39,295 bases of DNA from Pseudomonadota bacterium (GTDB lineage Bacteria > Pseudomonadota > Gammaproteobacteria > Acidiferrobacterales > Acidiferrobacteraceae): contig JAJYQN010000040.1 of assembly GCA_021794595.1 (NCBI GenBank), forward strand, positions 1 to 39,295. The letters run 5' to 3'. The notes under the pieces are model-generated. The model saw only the letters and a list, made by a program, of their open reading frames with translations, did no database searches and was not told the DNA's origin. Each line of letters begins with the position of its first letter. The first letter of the stretch is position 1. Positions 15,777-25,363 of the stretch are shown in pieces. A program made the translations under genes and the position numbers.

Positions 15777-16100
15777 CTATTTCTCCAGATAGCCACGTTT
15801 GTCTTTGACCTCGTCCCATTGGCCGGCATCCGGCGGCGCGTCCTTCTTTTCGAGGATGGTGGGCCACTTGGGCGCCAGTTCCGCATTGAGGCGTATAAAG
15901 TCCTTTTGGTCGTCCGGGACCTCGTCTTCGGCAAAGATCGCTCCGACCGGGCATTCGGGTACGCACAGGGTGCAATCGATGCACTCCTCGGGGTCGATCA
16001 CGAGAAAGTTGGGACCTTCACGGAAGCAGTCGACAGGGCAGACCTCGACGCAGTCTGTATATTTGCATTTAATACAGCTTTCCGTGACCACATAGGTCAT
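15777..16100 (-). CDS. fdxA: Seven-iron ferredoxin FdxA
   Basis: The 107-aa ferredoxin has a [3Fe-4S] and a [4Fe-4S] cluster. Cysteines lie at 9, 12, 17, 21, 25, 40, 43, 46 and 50, in [17 protein letters not shown] and [12 protein letters not shown], followed by the typical C-terminal [11 protein letters not shown] region of about 50 residues. It is a low-potential electron carrier; its partner here is unknown. AGGAG lies close to the ATG. Upstream on the minus strand TTTCCT and TAATAT with 17-nt spacing could be its promoter. The synthase-like gene follows 58 nt downstream. Confidence 0.95.
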   Translation of the reverse strand: MTYVVTESCIKCKYTDCVEVCPVDCFREGPNFLVIDPEECIDCTLCVPECPVGAIFAEDEVPDDQKDFIRLNAELAPKWPTILEKKDAPPDAGQWDEVKDKRGYLEK

Positions 16101-16216
16101 AACGCGCTCCTGTTAAAAACCGCTATATTAGGCGAAGCTGAGGCGCTAGGAAACCACCGCTTGCGGTTTTGAGGCGGGCCTTGCTACTATGGCCGAGGTT
16201 GCTGGAGGGCTCGGTC

Positions 16217-17629
16217 ATGAAAGGAATCGTAGACCCAGGTGTTCGTCGGCTGTCCTGGCGGGAGCGCCGCGTGCGCGAGTGGATCAGTGCTCTGCCGACT
16301 GCGGAGCCGGTAAAGGCCATGGGCATGCTGGCCCAATCGGTCCGCGCCTTGAACGGAAGCGTCATCGATGCGGCGACCCGCGCCGCACTCTTGGCTTGCT
16401 ACGAAGAGCCAGTCATGAATTTGGCCGCCATTCTCCGCACTCGCCGCGGCGAGGGGAACGGCGCCGCACTGGCCACGACCCTCCATTCAGAGATCGCCTA
16501 CGGCTATCAAGCCGCCCTTTCCGCTGACTTGCCCGCTGAGCGGCGAGAGGTCGCGACCCTCGGGGCCTTGCGCCAATTGGCCGAGGTGATCCGCAGCGCC
16601 TATCGCGCCTATGTCCCTGCCCCTCCTGGCGTCTGGCGCCGTGTCCATTCCTTGTTTCGTGACGCCGGCCCGCACCCGGACGAGGTCATAGAGCAGGCGT
16701 ATGTCACAGTCCTCCTGTTAGGGCTTTGCGATCCGTATGGTTTGCCGGTTGGTGGTATCGATGCGGTCCATGAGATCATTCTCGAGACGAGACAGCGCGC
16801 GGTTTTGAACGCCACGGTCGGCTTTGCGATCGCAGCCGAGGCCGATAGGCCCGCCGACCCCACTGGCAGTGAGGGGACCCTGTTCCTGGATACGGATGAT
16901 CTGGTAGCCGAGATCGTGCGCCTGCGGACCGCTTTGACTACGCGTAAGGTTTTACCGTCACGGCTTGCGGCGGTGCTCTTACCGGCGCTCGCCGATCGGC
17001 TTTTGATCTCCTTGAGCGAGACCTGGCGACCGGGTCCGCGACGCAAATCCTTGCGCATTCGTCTGGGCGGAGAGCGTTTGGTCTGTCACGGTCTGGCCGC
17101 CCTCCAGCGTTTGGTGGCCGAGGATGCGGGGCGTCATTATGTGGATCTCGATGACGACTGGCAGAAGGCGACCCCACACATTTTGGGGACCAAAGCGCCG
17201 AAGACCTTGCCGCGGGTCACGAAGTGGTATGTTCGAGATGCCGGCCGCACCGGTCTGTGGTTGAGCACCCATCAGCTGGAGGGTGCCCCGCCGGTGCCGG
17301 GAACCTGGATCGGGGTGAAGGACCCGCAGCAAAATCAGGCTTGGCGGGCGGCTGCCGTGCGCTGGTTGAGACGATCGCGGCCCCATGAATACGCCGTCGG
17401 GGTGGAGTTGTTGGGGGAGGCGCAGACTGCGATGTTGCTGCAAAGGCTGTCCCCCATGAGTGCCCGGGCCGGGACCCACGATACCCGCTTCGCGAAATCC
17501 GCAGAGGGTTCGGAGGCGGGGCCGCCCAAGGAGGCGGTCATTGTGTCCTTACGCGGGGCCCAGAGGCCCGCGGCTCAAGGTCTTGTCGGCCCGCATCGTC
17601 CGGCGCGGGTTCGACCATCGCGGGTCTAG
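16217..17629 (+). CDS. Conserved protein with probable C-terminal PilZ-like domain
   Basis: The 470-aa soluble protein has no signal peptide. The first 250 residues are mainly helical (WISALPTAEPVKAMGMLAQ, then ALLACYEEPVMNLAAIL) and match proteobacterial proteins annotated only as PilZ-domain proteins. The region of about 355-425 (VTKWYVRDAGRTGLWLS, PVPGTWIGVK, AAVRWLRR, EYAVGVELLG) has the strand pattern of a PilZ domain. However, the c-di-GMP motif D-x-S-x-x-G is degraded to D-x-G-x-x-G and no clear RxxxR precedes it, so nucleotide binding is uncertain. ATG 16217 has GGAGGG 7 nt upstream; GTG/ATG starts further upstream lack this. The stop shares a CTAG with the convergent suhB. Confidence 0.6.
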   Translation: MKGIVDPGVRRLSWRERRVREWISALPTAEPVKAMGMLAQSVRALNGSVIDAATRAALLACYEEPVMNLAAILRTRRGEGNGAALATTLHSEIAYGYQAALSADLPAERREVATLGALRQLAEVIRSAYRAYVPAPPGVWRRVHSLFRDAGPHPDEVIEQAYVTVLLLGLCDPYGLPVGGIDAVHEIILETRQRAVLNATVGFAIAAEADRPADPTGSEGTLFLDTDDLVAEIVRLRTALTTRKVLPSRLAAVLLPALADRLLISLSETWRPGPRRKSLRIRLGGERLVCHGLAALQRLVAEDAGRHYVDLDDDWQKATPHILGTKAPKTLPRVTKWYVRDAGRTGLWLSTHQLEGAPPVPGTWIGVKDPQQNQAWRAAAVRWLRRSRPHEYAVGVELLGEAQTAMLLQRLSPMSARAGTHDTRFAKSAEGSEAGPPKEAVIVSLRGAQRPAAQGLVGPHRPARVRPSRV

Positions 17630-18411
17630 CTCCTCGAGAAGTCGCTAAAGGCGTTGCGCATGAGGCCGTAGACGCGTGGGTTGGCGGCCAGGATATTACC
17701 GCTTTCGAGCGGATCTCCCTCGGTGAAGAGGTCGCTCGCAAGCCCCCCGGCCTCGCGTATCAAGAGGCTCCCGGCCGCGATATCCCAGGGTTTAAGCCCG
17801 GTCTCCCAGAAGCCGTCCAAACGCCCGCAGGCGACATAGGCCAAATCCAGGGCCGCCGATCCGGCGCGACGAATTCCACTGGTGTGCTGGGCTAGGCGCT
17901 CAAACATCGCAACCCATTCCTTGACCGAGTCGGTCTGACGAAATGGAAAGCCGGTGCCGAGCAGGGCCCCGTCGAGATCAGCGACCCGGCTGACCCGGAT
18001 GCGGCGGTCGTTCAGTTGCGCACCCTCGCCGCGGGTGGCCGTGAAGAGTTCATCGCGGAGCGGGTCGAACACCACCGCCTGCTCCAATCGGCCGCGGCGC
18101 CTCAGTCCTATCGAGACCGCAAACTGGGGGAACCCGTGTAGGAAATTCGTTGTTCCGTCCAGGGGATCTATGACCCATTCCCATTCATTGCCGGCCGCGA
18201 CCCCGCTCTCTTCAGCCAAAATCGCATGGTCCGGGTAGGCCCCCTTCAGGGTGTCGATAATCAGTTCTTCGGCGTGCCGGTCCACTTCACTGACAAAATC
18301 GTGACGGCTCTTCGTTTCCACTTGGAGCCTGTCGATGTCTGGCAAGGCGCGGACGATCATGGTTCCGGCCCGGCGTGCGGCCTTTATGGCAGTGTTCAGC
18401 ATAGGGTGCAT
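17626..18411 (-). CDS. suhB: Inositol-1-monophosphatase family protein SuhB
   Basis: The 261-aa Mg2+-dependent phosphatase has ILAEESG, WVIDPLDGTTNFLHGFP and ETGLKPWDIAAGSLLIREAGG, carrying the metal-binding Glu and Asp residues. SuhB hydrolyses inositol-1-phosphate and in E. coli is also part of the rRNA antitermination complex. The length is close to E. coli SuhB (267 aa). The stop overlaps the PilZ-like gene by 4 nt in a palindromic CTAG. It is divergent from trmJ, an arrangement common in gammaproteobacteria. Confidence 0.93.
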   Translation of the reverse strand: MHPMLNTAIKAARRAGTMIVRALPDIDRLQVETKSRHDFVSEVDRHAEELIIDTLKGAYPDHAILAEESGVAAGNEWEWVIDPLDGTTNFLHGFPQFAVSIGLRRRGRLEQAVVFDPLRDELFTATRGEGAQLNDRRIRVSRVADLDGALLGTGFPFRQTDSVKEWVAMFERLAQHTSGIRRAGSAALDLAYVACGRLDGFWETGLKPWDIAAGSLLIREAGGLASDLFTEGDPLESGNILAANPRVYGLMRNAFSDFSRS

Positions 18412-18471
18412 AAGGGCGCCTCCGGAAAGCGGTGCATTGTAGCGGGCTGGGTCGGCTCTTGAAAGGCTCCG

Positions 18472-18480
18472 TGGTATTCT
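18472..18480 (+). promoter_or_regulatory. Extended -10 element before trmJ
   Basis: TGG followed by TATTCT forms a TGn-extended -10. The predicted start lies about 25 nt upstream of the trmJ ATG, leaving room for the GAGG ribosome-binding site. No good -35 is seen at the right distance. Confidence 0.4.
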
Positions 18481-18512
18481 CGCCCGCGCACAGTCCGGTT
18501 TTCGAGGTATCT

Positions 18513-19247
18513 ATGGCCTTCCCCCACATCCACATTATTCTCGTGCGCCCGCAACATCCCGGTAATATCGGCGCCACCGCCCGGGCCATGAAGAATATGG
18601 GTCTCTCGCAGCTCACCTTGGTGGCGCCACGGACCTTTCCGGCGGAGGAGGCGATCGCGCGGGCGGCCGGGGCCGATGACATCTTGGCGAATACGCGGGT
18701 CGTGGCGAGCGTTCGCGAGGCGGTGGCCGATTGCCCCCTGGTCGTGGCCACCAGTGCCCGTCCCCGAACCATCGCCTGGCCGTGCCTGACCCCCAAAGAA
18801 GCGGCGTCTGCCTTGTGGGTGGGTGCCCAGACGGTGCCCGTGGCCTTGCTCTTTGGCGCCGAACGGACCGGGCTTACCAATGATGAGATCGATTTCGCGC
18901 AGGCCCTGGTGCAGATTCCGGTCGATCCTGTATTCCCGTCGCTCAATTTGGCCGCCGCCGTGCAAATCCTCTGTTACGAGATTCGGCTGAGCGCCGAGGC
19001 CGGGAGGCCGCCGGGGGGCGAGGGTCTTACCGCCCATAAGCCGGCCCCGCAGGAGGCACTCAACCAATTGATCGATCACCTCGAGAGGGTGCTCATCCAT
19101 ATCGGGTTTTTAGACAGAAGTAACCCCCGGAAGCTGATGCGTCGACTGATACGCCTCTTTCGGCGCGCAGCTCCGGATGCCAACGAGATCTTGATCTTGC
19201 GAGGGATGCTGAGCGCCATCGAAAGGCCGTATCCCCCAAAGGAGTGA
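18513..19247 (+). CDS. trmJ: tRNA (cytidine/uridine-2'-O-)-methyltransferase TrmJ
   Basis: The 244-aa SPOUT methyltransferase modifies position 32 of tRNA. Family motifs are visible: IILVRPQHPGNIGATARAMKN, LLFGAERTGLTNDEID and the knot motif IPVDPVFPSLNLAAAVQILCYE. A C-terminal helical extension follows. ATG 18513 gives the normal MAFPHIHIILV start and has GAGG 5 nt upstream. The gene lies immediately before cysE and the isc operon, as in many gammaproteobacteria. Confidence 0.93.
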   Translation: MAFPHIHIILVRPQHPGNIGATARAMKNMGLSQLTLVAPRTFPAEEAIARAAGADDILANTRVVASVREAVADCPLVVATSARPRTIAWPCLTPKEAASALWVGAQTVPVALLFGAERTGLTNDEIDFAQALVQIPVDPVFPSLNLAAAVQILCYEIRLSAEAGRPPGGEGLTAHKPAPQEALNQLIDHLERVLIHIGFLDRSNPRKLMRRLIRLFRRAAPDANEILILRGMLSAIERPYPPKE

Positions 19248-19270
19248 CGGCTGGGGATTCGGCCGGGCTA

Positions 19271-19295
19271 ATACTTGACAGAATTAGTCGGGAAT
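19271..19295 (+). promoter_or_regulatory. IscR type-1 operator in the cysE promoter
   Basis: Aligned by eye to the remembered consensus ATASYYGACTRWWWYAGTC-RRSTAT, 23 of 25 positions agree. The half-sites are ATACTTGAC and AGTCGGGAAT. The element covers the -35 box and much of the spacer, so [2Fe-2S]-IscR bound here would block RNA polymerase. The same type of site lies before iscR at 20102. Confidence 0.75.
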
Positions 19296-19303
19296 GGCCT
19301 AAT
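19275..19303 (+). promoter_or_regulatory. Promoter of cysE
   Basis: A perfect -35 TTGACA (19275-19280) and CCTAAT (19298-19303) are separated by 17 nt. The predicted transcript starts near 19310, about 30 nt before the cysE start. The IscR-type operator overlaps the -35. Confidence 0.7.
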
Positions 19304-19340
19304 GAGGGAATTCTTAAGATGAAAAGGGAAGGGGTCTTAC

Positions 19341-20102
19341 GTGACCGAGAAAGGCTATTTTGCCAGTATTTTCGCACGTGATCCAGCGGCGCGCTCGCGT
19401 TTCGAGATCCTGACGCTCTATCCAGGCGTCCATGCCGTGGGTCTGTATCGCCTAGCCCACAGCCTCTGGCGGCTCCGTTTACGGTGGCTAGCCCAGGTGG
19501 TCGCGCATTTTGCACGCTTTATGACCGGCATCGAGATCCATCCTGCGGCCCGTCTCGGGCGGCGGCTATTCATCGACCACGGTTTTGGTGTGGTGATCGG
19601 GGAAACGGCTGAGGTGGGCGATGATTGCACCCTATATCAAGGCGTCACCCTGGGGGGTACGAGCTGGCGGCCCGAAAAGCGTCACCCGACCTTGGGTCAT
19701 AACGTGGTCGTAGGGGCCGGCGCCAAGGTCTTGGGCCCCATTACCGTCGGAGACGGCGCCCGAATCGGCTCGAATTCGGTGGTTGTCAAGGATGTACCGG
19801 CAGGCGCTACCGTCGTCGGGATCCCCGGGCACGTGGTCGTGAAGACCGAGGAGCGAGCGCGGTCGCACGCCGCGCTCGCCCAAAAGATCGGCTTTGAGGC
19901 CTACGGGCAGGAGGCCCAGACGCCGGACCCGGTCGCCTATGCCATCGATTGCGTTTTAGACCATTTGCAGGTCGTAGACCGCCGCCTAGAGCGGATGTGC
20001 GAGGAATTGCGGAAGGCGGGCATTCCCTTGAGTCATGCGGCCGATGCCCCGGTTGTTACCCGCCCAAACGGGGTCTCCGAAGCGGGTTCCCCGCCCCGTT
20101 AA
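19341..20102 (+). CDS. cysE: Serine O-acetyltransferase CysE
   Basis: The 253-aa enzyme acetylates serine with acetyl-CoA, the first step of cysteine synthesis. It has the short N-terminal helical region ([18 protein letters not shown]) and the left-handed beta-helix hexapeptide repeats with catalytic His in [11 protein letters not shown] and [17 protein letters not shown]. The [10 protein letters not shown] loop closes the helix, and a C-terminal tail of about 75 residues follows. The start is GTG 19341, with AGGGAAGGGG upstream. Its place before iscR and its own IscR-type operator suggest it supplies cysteine for the desulfurase IscS. Confidence 0.93.
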   Translation: MTEKGYFASIFARDPAARSRFEILTLYPGVHAVGLYRLAHSLWRLRLRWLAQVVAHFARFMTGIEIHPAARLGRRLFIDHGFGVVIGETAEVGDDCTLYQGVTLGGTSWRPEKRHPTLGHNVVVGAGAKVLGPITVGDGARIGSNSVVVKDVPAGATVVGIPGHVVVKTEERARSHAALAQKIGFEAYGQEAQTPDPVAYAIDCVLDHLQVVDRRLERMCEELRKAGIPLSHAADAPVVTRPNGVSEAGSPPR

Positions 20103-20126
20103 TAGTTGACTAATCTTGTCAGGTAT
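20102..20126 (+). promoter_or_regulatory. IscR type-1 operator in the iscR promoter
   Basis: By eye 23 of 25 positions match the type-1 consensus, with half-sites ATAGTTGACT and GTCAGGTAT. A -35 TTGACT (20106-20111) lies inside; CACTAT at 20129-20134 is the 17-nt-spaced but weak -10. This is the expected autorepression site by [2Fe-2S]-IscR. Confidence 0.8.
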
Positions 20127-20161
20127 GACACTATGGGACTCGAATAGACGAGGGCGTGGCC

Positions 20162-20635
20162 ATGAAATTGACGACCAAGGGGCGATATGCGGTAACCGCG
20201 ATGCTTGATCTTGCCGTACACCAGCAGGATCAGACGGTGGCGTTGGCCGATATCGCGTCGCGACAGGGGATCTCGCTGTCCTATTTGGAGCAATTGTTTG
20301 CGAAGCTGCGGCGCAAGGGTTTGGTCGCGAGCGTCCGTGGACCCGGGGGCGGGTATAGCCTCGCGGTGCCGGCCTCGGGGATTTCGGTCGCCCAGATCGT
20401 GGTCGCTATCAATGAGAACATCGATGCGACGCGCTGTGGGGGAGAGGAGAATTGTCAGGGCGAGGAGCGTTGTCTTACGCACCACTTGTGGACGGAATTG
20501 AGCCACAGGATCTATGAATTTTTGGACGGGATTACGCTTGCCGATCTTGTAAGCCAGCCGGGGGTACAGGAGGTTGTATTGCGGCAAGCGCGGCGTCCTC
20601 CAATCGCGGTGGATGTGCCTAATACTTGGGTTTGA
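20162..20635 (+). CDS. iscR: Fe-S cluster regulator IscR
   Basis: This 157-aa Rrf2-family repressor has a winged HTH at residues of about 1-65 ([32 protein letters not shown] and the [10 protein letters not shown] wing). Cluster ligands Cys92, Cys98, Cys104 and His107 have the same numbering as E. coli IscR. With a [2Fe-2S] cluster it represses isc genes through type-1 sites; the apo form controls type-2 sites. ATG 20162 has GAGGG 7 nt upstream; GTG 20156 is too close to it. It is first in the isc operon and its stop is 11 nt before iscS. Confidence 0.96.
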   Translation: MKLTTKGRYAVTAMLDLAVHQQDQTVALADIASRQGISLSYLEQLFAKLRRKGLVASVRGPGGGYSLAVPASGISVAQIVVAINENIDATRCGGEENCQGEERCLTHHLWTELSHRIYEFLDGITLADLVSQPGVQEVVLRQARRPPIAVDVPNTWV

Positions 20636-20646
20636 TGGGAGCCGAA

Positions 20647-21861
20647 ATGAGAAAGCCGATTTATCTAGATTATTCCGCCACGACCCCGGTCGATCCGAGG
20701 GTCGCCGAGACTATGTGTCGCTATTTGACCATGGACGGCGAGTTCGGTAACCCCGCATCGCGCTCCCACGCCTTCGGCTGGCAGGCGGAAAAAGCGGTCG
20801 AACAGGCGCGCGCCGATGTCGCCGCCCTGATTCATGCCGACCCCAAGGAAATCGTCTGGACCTCGGGCGCCACGGAATCGGATAACCTCGCATTAAAGGG
20901 TGCGGCCCACTTTTACCAGAACAAGGGGCGGCACATCGTCACGGTAAAAACCGAGCATAAGGCGATCCTGGATACCGCCCGGCAGCTTGAACGCGAAGGA
21001 TTCTCGGTGACCTATTTGGATCCCGAACCCAACGGTCTTGTCGATCTGGCGAAGCTCGAAGCGGCCTTGCGCCCGGACACGATTTTGGTGTCTGTGATGC
21101 ATGTGAATAACGAGATCGGCGTCATTCAGGATCTGGCGGCGATCAGTAAGATCCTGCGTCCGCGGGGCATTCTTTTTCATTCGGATGCGGCCCAGAGCGC
21201 CGGGAAGATCGAAGTGGATGTCGCGGCGCTGGGCGTCGACCTTCTGTCTCTGAGCGCGCACAAGGTCTATGGGCCGAAAGGCATAGGGGCCTTGTATGTA
21301 CGACGCAAGCCGCGGGTACGCCTTGAGGCGCAAATGCACGGTGGAGGCCACGAGCGGGGCATGCGTTCGGGCACCCTTGCGACTCATCAGATCGTGGGCA
21401 TGGGCGAGGCGTTTCGCTTGGCGCGCGAAGAGATGGCGTCGGAGGCCAAGCGCTTGAGTGCCCTGCGCGACCAGCTTTTGCGCGGGCTTTCGGACATCGA
21501 AGAGGTGTATGTGAATGGGGATCTCGAACACAGGATTCCCGGTAACCTGAATATCAGCTTTAATTTTGTCGAGGGCGAATCGCTCATCATGGCCCTGAAG
21601 GAGCTCGCGGTGTCGTCGGGTTCGGCGTGCACGTCGGCGAGCCTCGAGCCCTCTTATGTCTTGCGGGCCTTGGGACGGAACGACGAGTTGGCGCATAGTT
21701 CGATCCGGTTTACCCTCGGGCGCTTTACGACCGTCGAGGACGTCGAATATACGGTGCGGTTATTGCACGAAAAGATCGGGCGCTTGCGGGAGCTGTCCCC
21801 CTTGTGGGAGATGTACAAAGACGGCATTGATCTCAATTCGGTGCAGTGGGCCGCTCATTAA
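20647..21861 (+). CDS. iscS: Cysteine desulfurase IscS
   Basis: The 404-aa PLP enzyme is identical in length to E. coli IscS. It removes sulfur from cysteine and passes it to IscU and other acceptors. The PLP lysine is Lys206 (SLSAHKVYG) and the active-site persulfide cysteine is Cys328 ([14 protein letters not shown]). The start [20 protein letters not shown] matches the family; ATG 20647 has GGGAG 5 nt upstream. An ATG at 20635, overlapping the iscR stop (TGATG), is in frame and could be used for coupling. Confidence 0.97.
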   Translation: MRKPIYLDYSATTPVDPRVAETMCRYLTMDGEFGNPASRSHAFGWQAEKAVEQARADVAALIHADPKEIVWTSGATESDNLALKGAAHFYQNKGRHIVTVKTEHKAILDTARQLEREGFSVTYLDPEPNGLVDLAKLEAALRPDTILVSVMHVNNEIGVIQDLAAISKILRPRGILFHSDAAQSAGKIEVDVAALGVDLLSLSAHKVYGPKGIGALYVRRKPRVRLEAQMHGGGHERGMRSGTLATHQIVGMGEAFRLAREEMASEAKRLSALRDQLLRGLSDIEEVYVNGDLEHRIPGNLNISFNFVEGESLIMALKELAVSSGSACTSASLEPSYVLRALGRNDELAHSSIRFTLGRFTTVEDVEYTVRLLHEKIGRLRELSPLWEMYKDGIDLNSVQWAAH

Positions 21862-21887
21862 ATCTGTGATACCAGAAGGAGAACGAT

Positions 21888-22292
21888 ATGGCATACGGGA
21901 CTAAGGTTTTGGACCATTATGAAAATCCGCGGAACGTCGGTTCGTTCGACAAGGCCGACCCCACGATCGGTACCGGTATGGTCGGCGCGCCGGCATGCGG
22001 GGACGTGATGAAGCTGCAGATTCGCGTCAATAGCGAAGGCGTTATCGAAGAGGCCCGTTTTAAGACCTACGGGTGTGGAAGCGCGATCGCGTCAAGCTCG
22101 CTTTTGACGGAATGGGTCAAGGGTAAGACCTTGGAAGAGGCCGGCTCGATCAAAAACACCGACATTGCCGAGGAATTGGCGCTGCCCCCCGTTAAGATCC
22201 ACTGCTCGGTGTTGGCCGAGGATGCCATCAAGGCCGCTATCGCCGATTACCGTAAGAAGACCGGTAAGGACGATAGTGCGAACGCGGCATAA
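21888..22292 (+). CDS. iscU: Fe-S cluster scaffold IscU
   Basis: The 134-aa scaffold has cluster ligands Cys37, Asp39, Cys63 and Cys106 and the HscA-recognition motif LPPVK at 99-103. It assembles [2Fe-2S] clusters with IscS and delivers them with HscA/HscB. The C-terminus carries a short extension rich in Lys and Asp. AGAAGGAGAA lies upstream of the ATG, and the gene is 26 nt after iscS. Confidence 0.97.
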   Translation: MAYGTKVLDHYENPRNVGSFDKADPTIGTGMVGAPACGDVMKLQIRVNSEGVIEEARFKTYGCGSAIASSSLLTEWVKGKTLEEAGSIKNTDIAEELALPPVKIHCSVLAEDAIKAAIADYRKKTGKDDSANAA

Positions 22293-22306
22293 GGGAGCGA
22301 ACTGAC

Positions 22307-22630
22307 ATGGCTGTGACATTGACCGAGAGCGCGGCGCAGCATGTGCGTCGTTCGCTTGAGAAGCGCGGCCGGGGAGAGGGCCTGAGGCTCGGAGTGCGCA
22401 CGAGCGGCTGTTCGGGCATGGCCTATGTCCTCGAATACGCAGACCAGATAGGGGCCGAGGACCATGTCTATGAAAGTTACGGCGTGAAGGTCCTCGTGGA
22501 CCCGAAGAGCCTCGTGTATCTCGAAGGGACGCAGTTGGATTATACGCGCGAGGGCTTGAACGAAGGGTTCCGTTTCAATAATCCGAATCAGAAGGAGTCC
22601 TGCGGTTGCGGTGAAAGCTTCAGCGTATAG
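22307..22630 (+). CDS. iscA: A-type Fe-S carrier IscA
   Basis: The 107-aa A-type carrier has the three conserved cysteines Cys35, Cys99 and Cys101 (TSGCSGMAY and SCGCGESF). It binds iron or clusters and passes them to [4Fe-4S] apoproteins. It is 14 nt after iscU with its own GGGAGCGAA site. Confidence 0.96.
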   Translation: MAVTLTESAAQHVRRSLEKRGRGEGLRLGVRTSGCSGMAYVLEYADQIGAEDHVYESYGVKVLVDPKSLVYLEGTQLDYTREGLNEGFRFNNPNQKESCGCGESFSV

Positions 22631-22644
22631 AACGAGGGCACCGC

Positions 22645-23163
22645 ATGGCACGAAATTACTTCGAATTGTTTGGTCTTCCCGTCCGCTTTGATATCGATCG
22701 GGAAGAGCTCGCGCGCCGCCACCGGGAGCTGATCCGAACCTGGCATCCCGATCGGTTCGCCCAAGGTTCGAGCCAGGAGCGCAGGCTTGCCGTCGAGATG
22801 AGCGCGGATCTGAACGACGGGGTGAAGGTCTTGCGCGATCCCATAGATCGCGCTCGTTATGTCCTGAAATTAAACGGTGTCTCGACCGACGAGGAGACGG
22901 ACACCGTCATGAATCCCGCGTTTCTCCAAGACCAAATGGTATGGCGCGAGCGTCTGGAAGAGAGCCAGGGCGATGCCAGAGTCGTCGATGACTTAGTCGC
23001 CGAGGTCGCGGCTTTGCGGGCGCGCAAGGAGGAGGCCTTAGGCCGCGCCTTGGCGCAAGAGGCCGGGGCCGGCTTTACGGACGCGCGACAACTGGTTCGC
23101 GAGTTGCAGTTCCTCCGTCGCTTTGCCGACGAACTCGACGAAGCCCAAGCCGGAGTATCGTAA
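22645..23163 (+). CDS. hscB: Co-chaperone HscB
   Basis: The 172-aa J-type co-chaperone has an N-terminal J domain with HPD at 34-36, followed by the three-helix IscU-binding domain ([18 protein letters not shown] and the C-terminal coil [12 protein letters not shown]). It recruits IscU to HscA and stimulates its ATPase. It is 14 nt after iscA; hscA begins 1 nt after its stop codon. Confidence 0.96.
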   Translation: MARNYFELFGLPVRFDIDREELARRHRELIRTWHPDRFAQGSSQERRLAVEMSADLNDGVKVLRDPIDRARYVLKLNGVSTDEETDTVMNPAFLQDQMVWRERLEESQGDARVVDDLVAEVAALRARKEEALGRALAQEAGAGFTDARQLVRELQFLRRFADELDEAQAGVS

Positions 23164-23164
23164 C

Positions 23165-25006
23165 ATGGCCTTATTGCAAATCAGCGAGCCCGGACAGTCG
23201 CCGCTTCCGCACGAACGGCGGCGAGCGGCGGGCATTGATCTTGGAACGACCAATTCCCTTATAGCGACGGTCCGTGACGGCCACGTACAGGTACTCGCCG
23301 ATGCCGAGGGCCGTATCCTCCTGCCGTCCGTGGTGCGTTTTCATGCCGACGGCACAACGACGGTAGGGCAAGCTGCGGCCGAGGCCGAGGTTTTAGATCC
23401 GCTTAATACCATCGCATCGGTGAAGCGGCTCATGGGTCGCGGGCACGGCGAGATCGGCGCAAGCCCCTATGAACTGAGTCACACGGACGAGGGTCCTGTG
23501 CGGCTGCGGACGGTGGCGGGCGACAAGACCCCGGTGGAGGTCTCGGCGCACATCCTGCGCACCCTTAAGGCGCGCGCCGAAGGAAATTTGGGCGGCGAAC
23601 TGGGCGGTGTGGTTATCACGGTGCCGGCCTATTTTGATGAACCGCAGCGCCAAGCCACTAAAGACGCCGCGCGTTTGGCCGGGCTCACGGTTTTGCGGCT
23701 TTTGAACGAACCGACGGCGGCTGCGGTCGCCTATGGGCTGGACCGCAACCCCGAAGGGCTCTACTGCGTCTACGATTTAGGTGGCGGCACCTTCGATGTC
23801 TCGCTCTTGCGGCTATCGCAAGGGGTTTTTGAGGTCCTGGCGACCGGCGGCGATGCCCTTCTCGGGGGGGACGATATGGACGCGGCGGTGGTGTGCCACT
23901 GGGTGGCGGAGGGGGCGCGCGCGACGTCGCCCTCGGAGACCCGCCAGCTCTTGCGCGTAGCCCGGCAAGCGCGCGAACGCTTGAGCGCAGAGACCGAAAC
24001 CGCGATTGATGTCCCGGGCGTGTACCAGGGGTCTTTGACCCGTGCGACGCTCGAGGGCCTGATCGATCCCTTGATCGAGCGGACCCTGATCCCCTGTCGA
24101 CGGGTCTTGAAGGACGCTGGCGTGAAGGTCGCCGACATCCACGAGGTCGTCTTGGTGGGGGGGGCCACCAGGACCCCGCATGTGCGCGCAAGGATAGAGG
24201 GATTTTTCCGCAAGGCGCCCTTACACGACATCGATCCCGATCAAGTGGTGGCGGTCGGGGCCGCGCGCCAAGCCGATCTTTTGATCGGCAATGCCGGCGC
24301 CGCCGATATGCTGCTGTTGGATGTTATCCCCTTATCGCTGGGTCTTGAGATCATGGGCGGGCTGGTCGAGAAGATCATTCCGCGCAATTCCCCCATACCG
24401 GCCTCGCGCGCCCAGGAGTTTACGACCTATAAAGACGGCCAGACGGCCTTGGCCGTGCACGTGGTGCAGGGCGAGCGCGACTTGGTGAGCGATTGTCGAT
24501 CCTTGGCGCGCTTTTCCTTGCGCGGTATTCCCCCGATGGTGGCCGGCGCGGCCCGTATCCGGGTGACCTTTCGGGTCGATGCCGACGGGCTTCTCAGCGT
24601 GACGGCGCGCGAACTGACACAGGGTATAGAGAGCGAGATCACGGTAAAGCCGTCGTTCGGGCTGTCGGACGCGGATATCGAGCGGATGTTGGGGGATTCG
24701 ATTATTCATGCGAGCGATGACGCCTTGGTGCGCGCGCTACGCGAACAACAAGTAGAGGCGGACCGGATGATAGAGGCGGTAGAGGCAGCGATGGCGGACG
24801 GCGCGGACCTACTCAGAGACAAGGAACGGACCGCTATTGAGGGGCAGATCGCGCTCCTAAAGAGCGTCAAGGCCGGCACCGATCCCCAGGTGATACGGGC
24901 GGCGATCGCAAGCCTCGATCAGGCCAGCGCAGACTTCGCGGCGCGGCGCATGGACGCCGGTCTGCAAAAGGCAATGACGGGCCGCTCCGTCACCGAGTTC
25001 TCGTGA
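23165..25006 (+). CDS. hscA: Fe-S assembly Hsp70 chaperone HscA
   Basis: The 613-aa Hsp70 is close to E. coli HscA (616 aa). The ATPase domain starts [16 protein letters not shown] and has [14 protein letters not shown] and [14 protein letters not shown]; the substrate domain (from about 380) binds the LPPVK loop of IscU. The start [12 protein letters not shown] is the standard HscA N-terminus; earlier in-frame starts lie inside hscB. GGAG lies about 9 nt before the ATG. The stop overlaps the fdx start as TGATG. Confidence 0.96.
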   Translation: MALLQISEPGQSPLPHERRRAAGIDLGTTNSLIATVRDGHVQVLADAEGRILLPSVVRFHADGTTTVGQAAAEAEVLDPLNTIASVKRLMGRGHGEIGASPYELSHTDEGPVRLRTVAGDKTPVEVSAHILRTLKARAEGNLGGELGGVVITVPAYFDEPQRQATKDAARLAGLTVLRLLNEPTAAAVAYGLDRNPEGLYCVYDLGGGTFDVSLLRLSQGVFEVLATGGDALLGGDDMDAAVVCHWVAEGARATSPSETRQLLRVARQARERLSAETETAIDVPGVYQGSLTRATLEGLIDPLIERTLIPCRRVLKDAGVKVADIHEVVLVGGATRTPHVRARIEGFFRKAPLHDIDPDQVVAVGAARQADLLIGNAGAADMLLLDVIPLSLGLEIMGGLVEKIIPRNSPIPASRAQEFTTYKDGQTALAVHVVQGERDLVSDCRSLARFSLRGIPPMVAGAARIRVTFRVDADGLLSVTARELTQGIESEITVKPSFGLSDADIERMLGDSIIHASDDALVRALREQQVEADRMIEAVEAAMADGADLLRDKERTAIEGQIALLKSVKAGTDPQVIRAAIASLDQASADFAARRMDAGLQKAMTGRSVTEFS

Positions 25007-25344
25007 TGGGCCGGATTCGCGTCTTGCCGCATCCGGAGATCTGCCCTGAGGGTGCCGAAATCGACGGACCCGAAGGGATGAGCATCTGTGATGCCCTTTT
25101 GGGCGCGGGTATAGCGATCGAGCACGCCTGTGAGAAGGCCTGTGCCTGCACCACTTGCCATGTATTGATCCGCCAAGGCTTCGAGGCCTTGGAGCCGGCC
25201 GAAGAAAAGGAAGAGGATCTGTTGGACAAGGCCTGGGGCCTGGAGCCGGACTCCCGTTTAAGCTGCCAGGCCAAGATACCAAAGGAGACCCTGGTGGTGG
25301 AGATCCCGAAATACACTATCAACATGGTCTCGGAAGTTCATTGA
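25006..25344 (+). CDS. fdx: [2Fe-2S] ferredoxin Fdx of the ISC system
   Basis: The 112-aa adrenodoxin-type ferredoxin has cluster ligands Cys42, Cys48, Cys51 and Cys87 (ACEKACACTTCHVL and SRLSCQAKI). It donates electrons for cluster assembly on IscU. ATG 25006 overlaps the hscA stop by one base (TGATG), implying translational coupling. iscX follows 19 nt later. Confidence 0.95.
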   Translation: MGRIRVLPHPEICPEGAEIDGPEGMSICDALLGAGIAIEHACEKACACTTCHVLIRQGFEALEPAEEKEEDLLDKAWGLEPDSRLSCQAKIPKETLVVEIPKYTINMVSEVH

Positions 25345-25363
25345 CCGCAAGGAGTCTTTTGAT

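Noticed and set aside
16141-16168. Short inverted repeat (ACCGC-TT-GCGGT) upstream of the PilZ-like gene as a terminator
   Set aside because: The stem is only 5 bp and it lies between divergent genes, where no terminator is needed.
20893-21696. 267-codon frame on the minus strand
   Set aside because: Antisense shadow of iscS.
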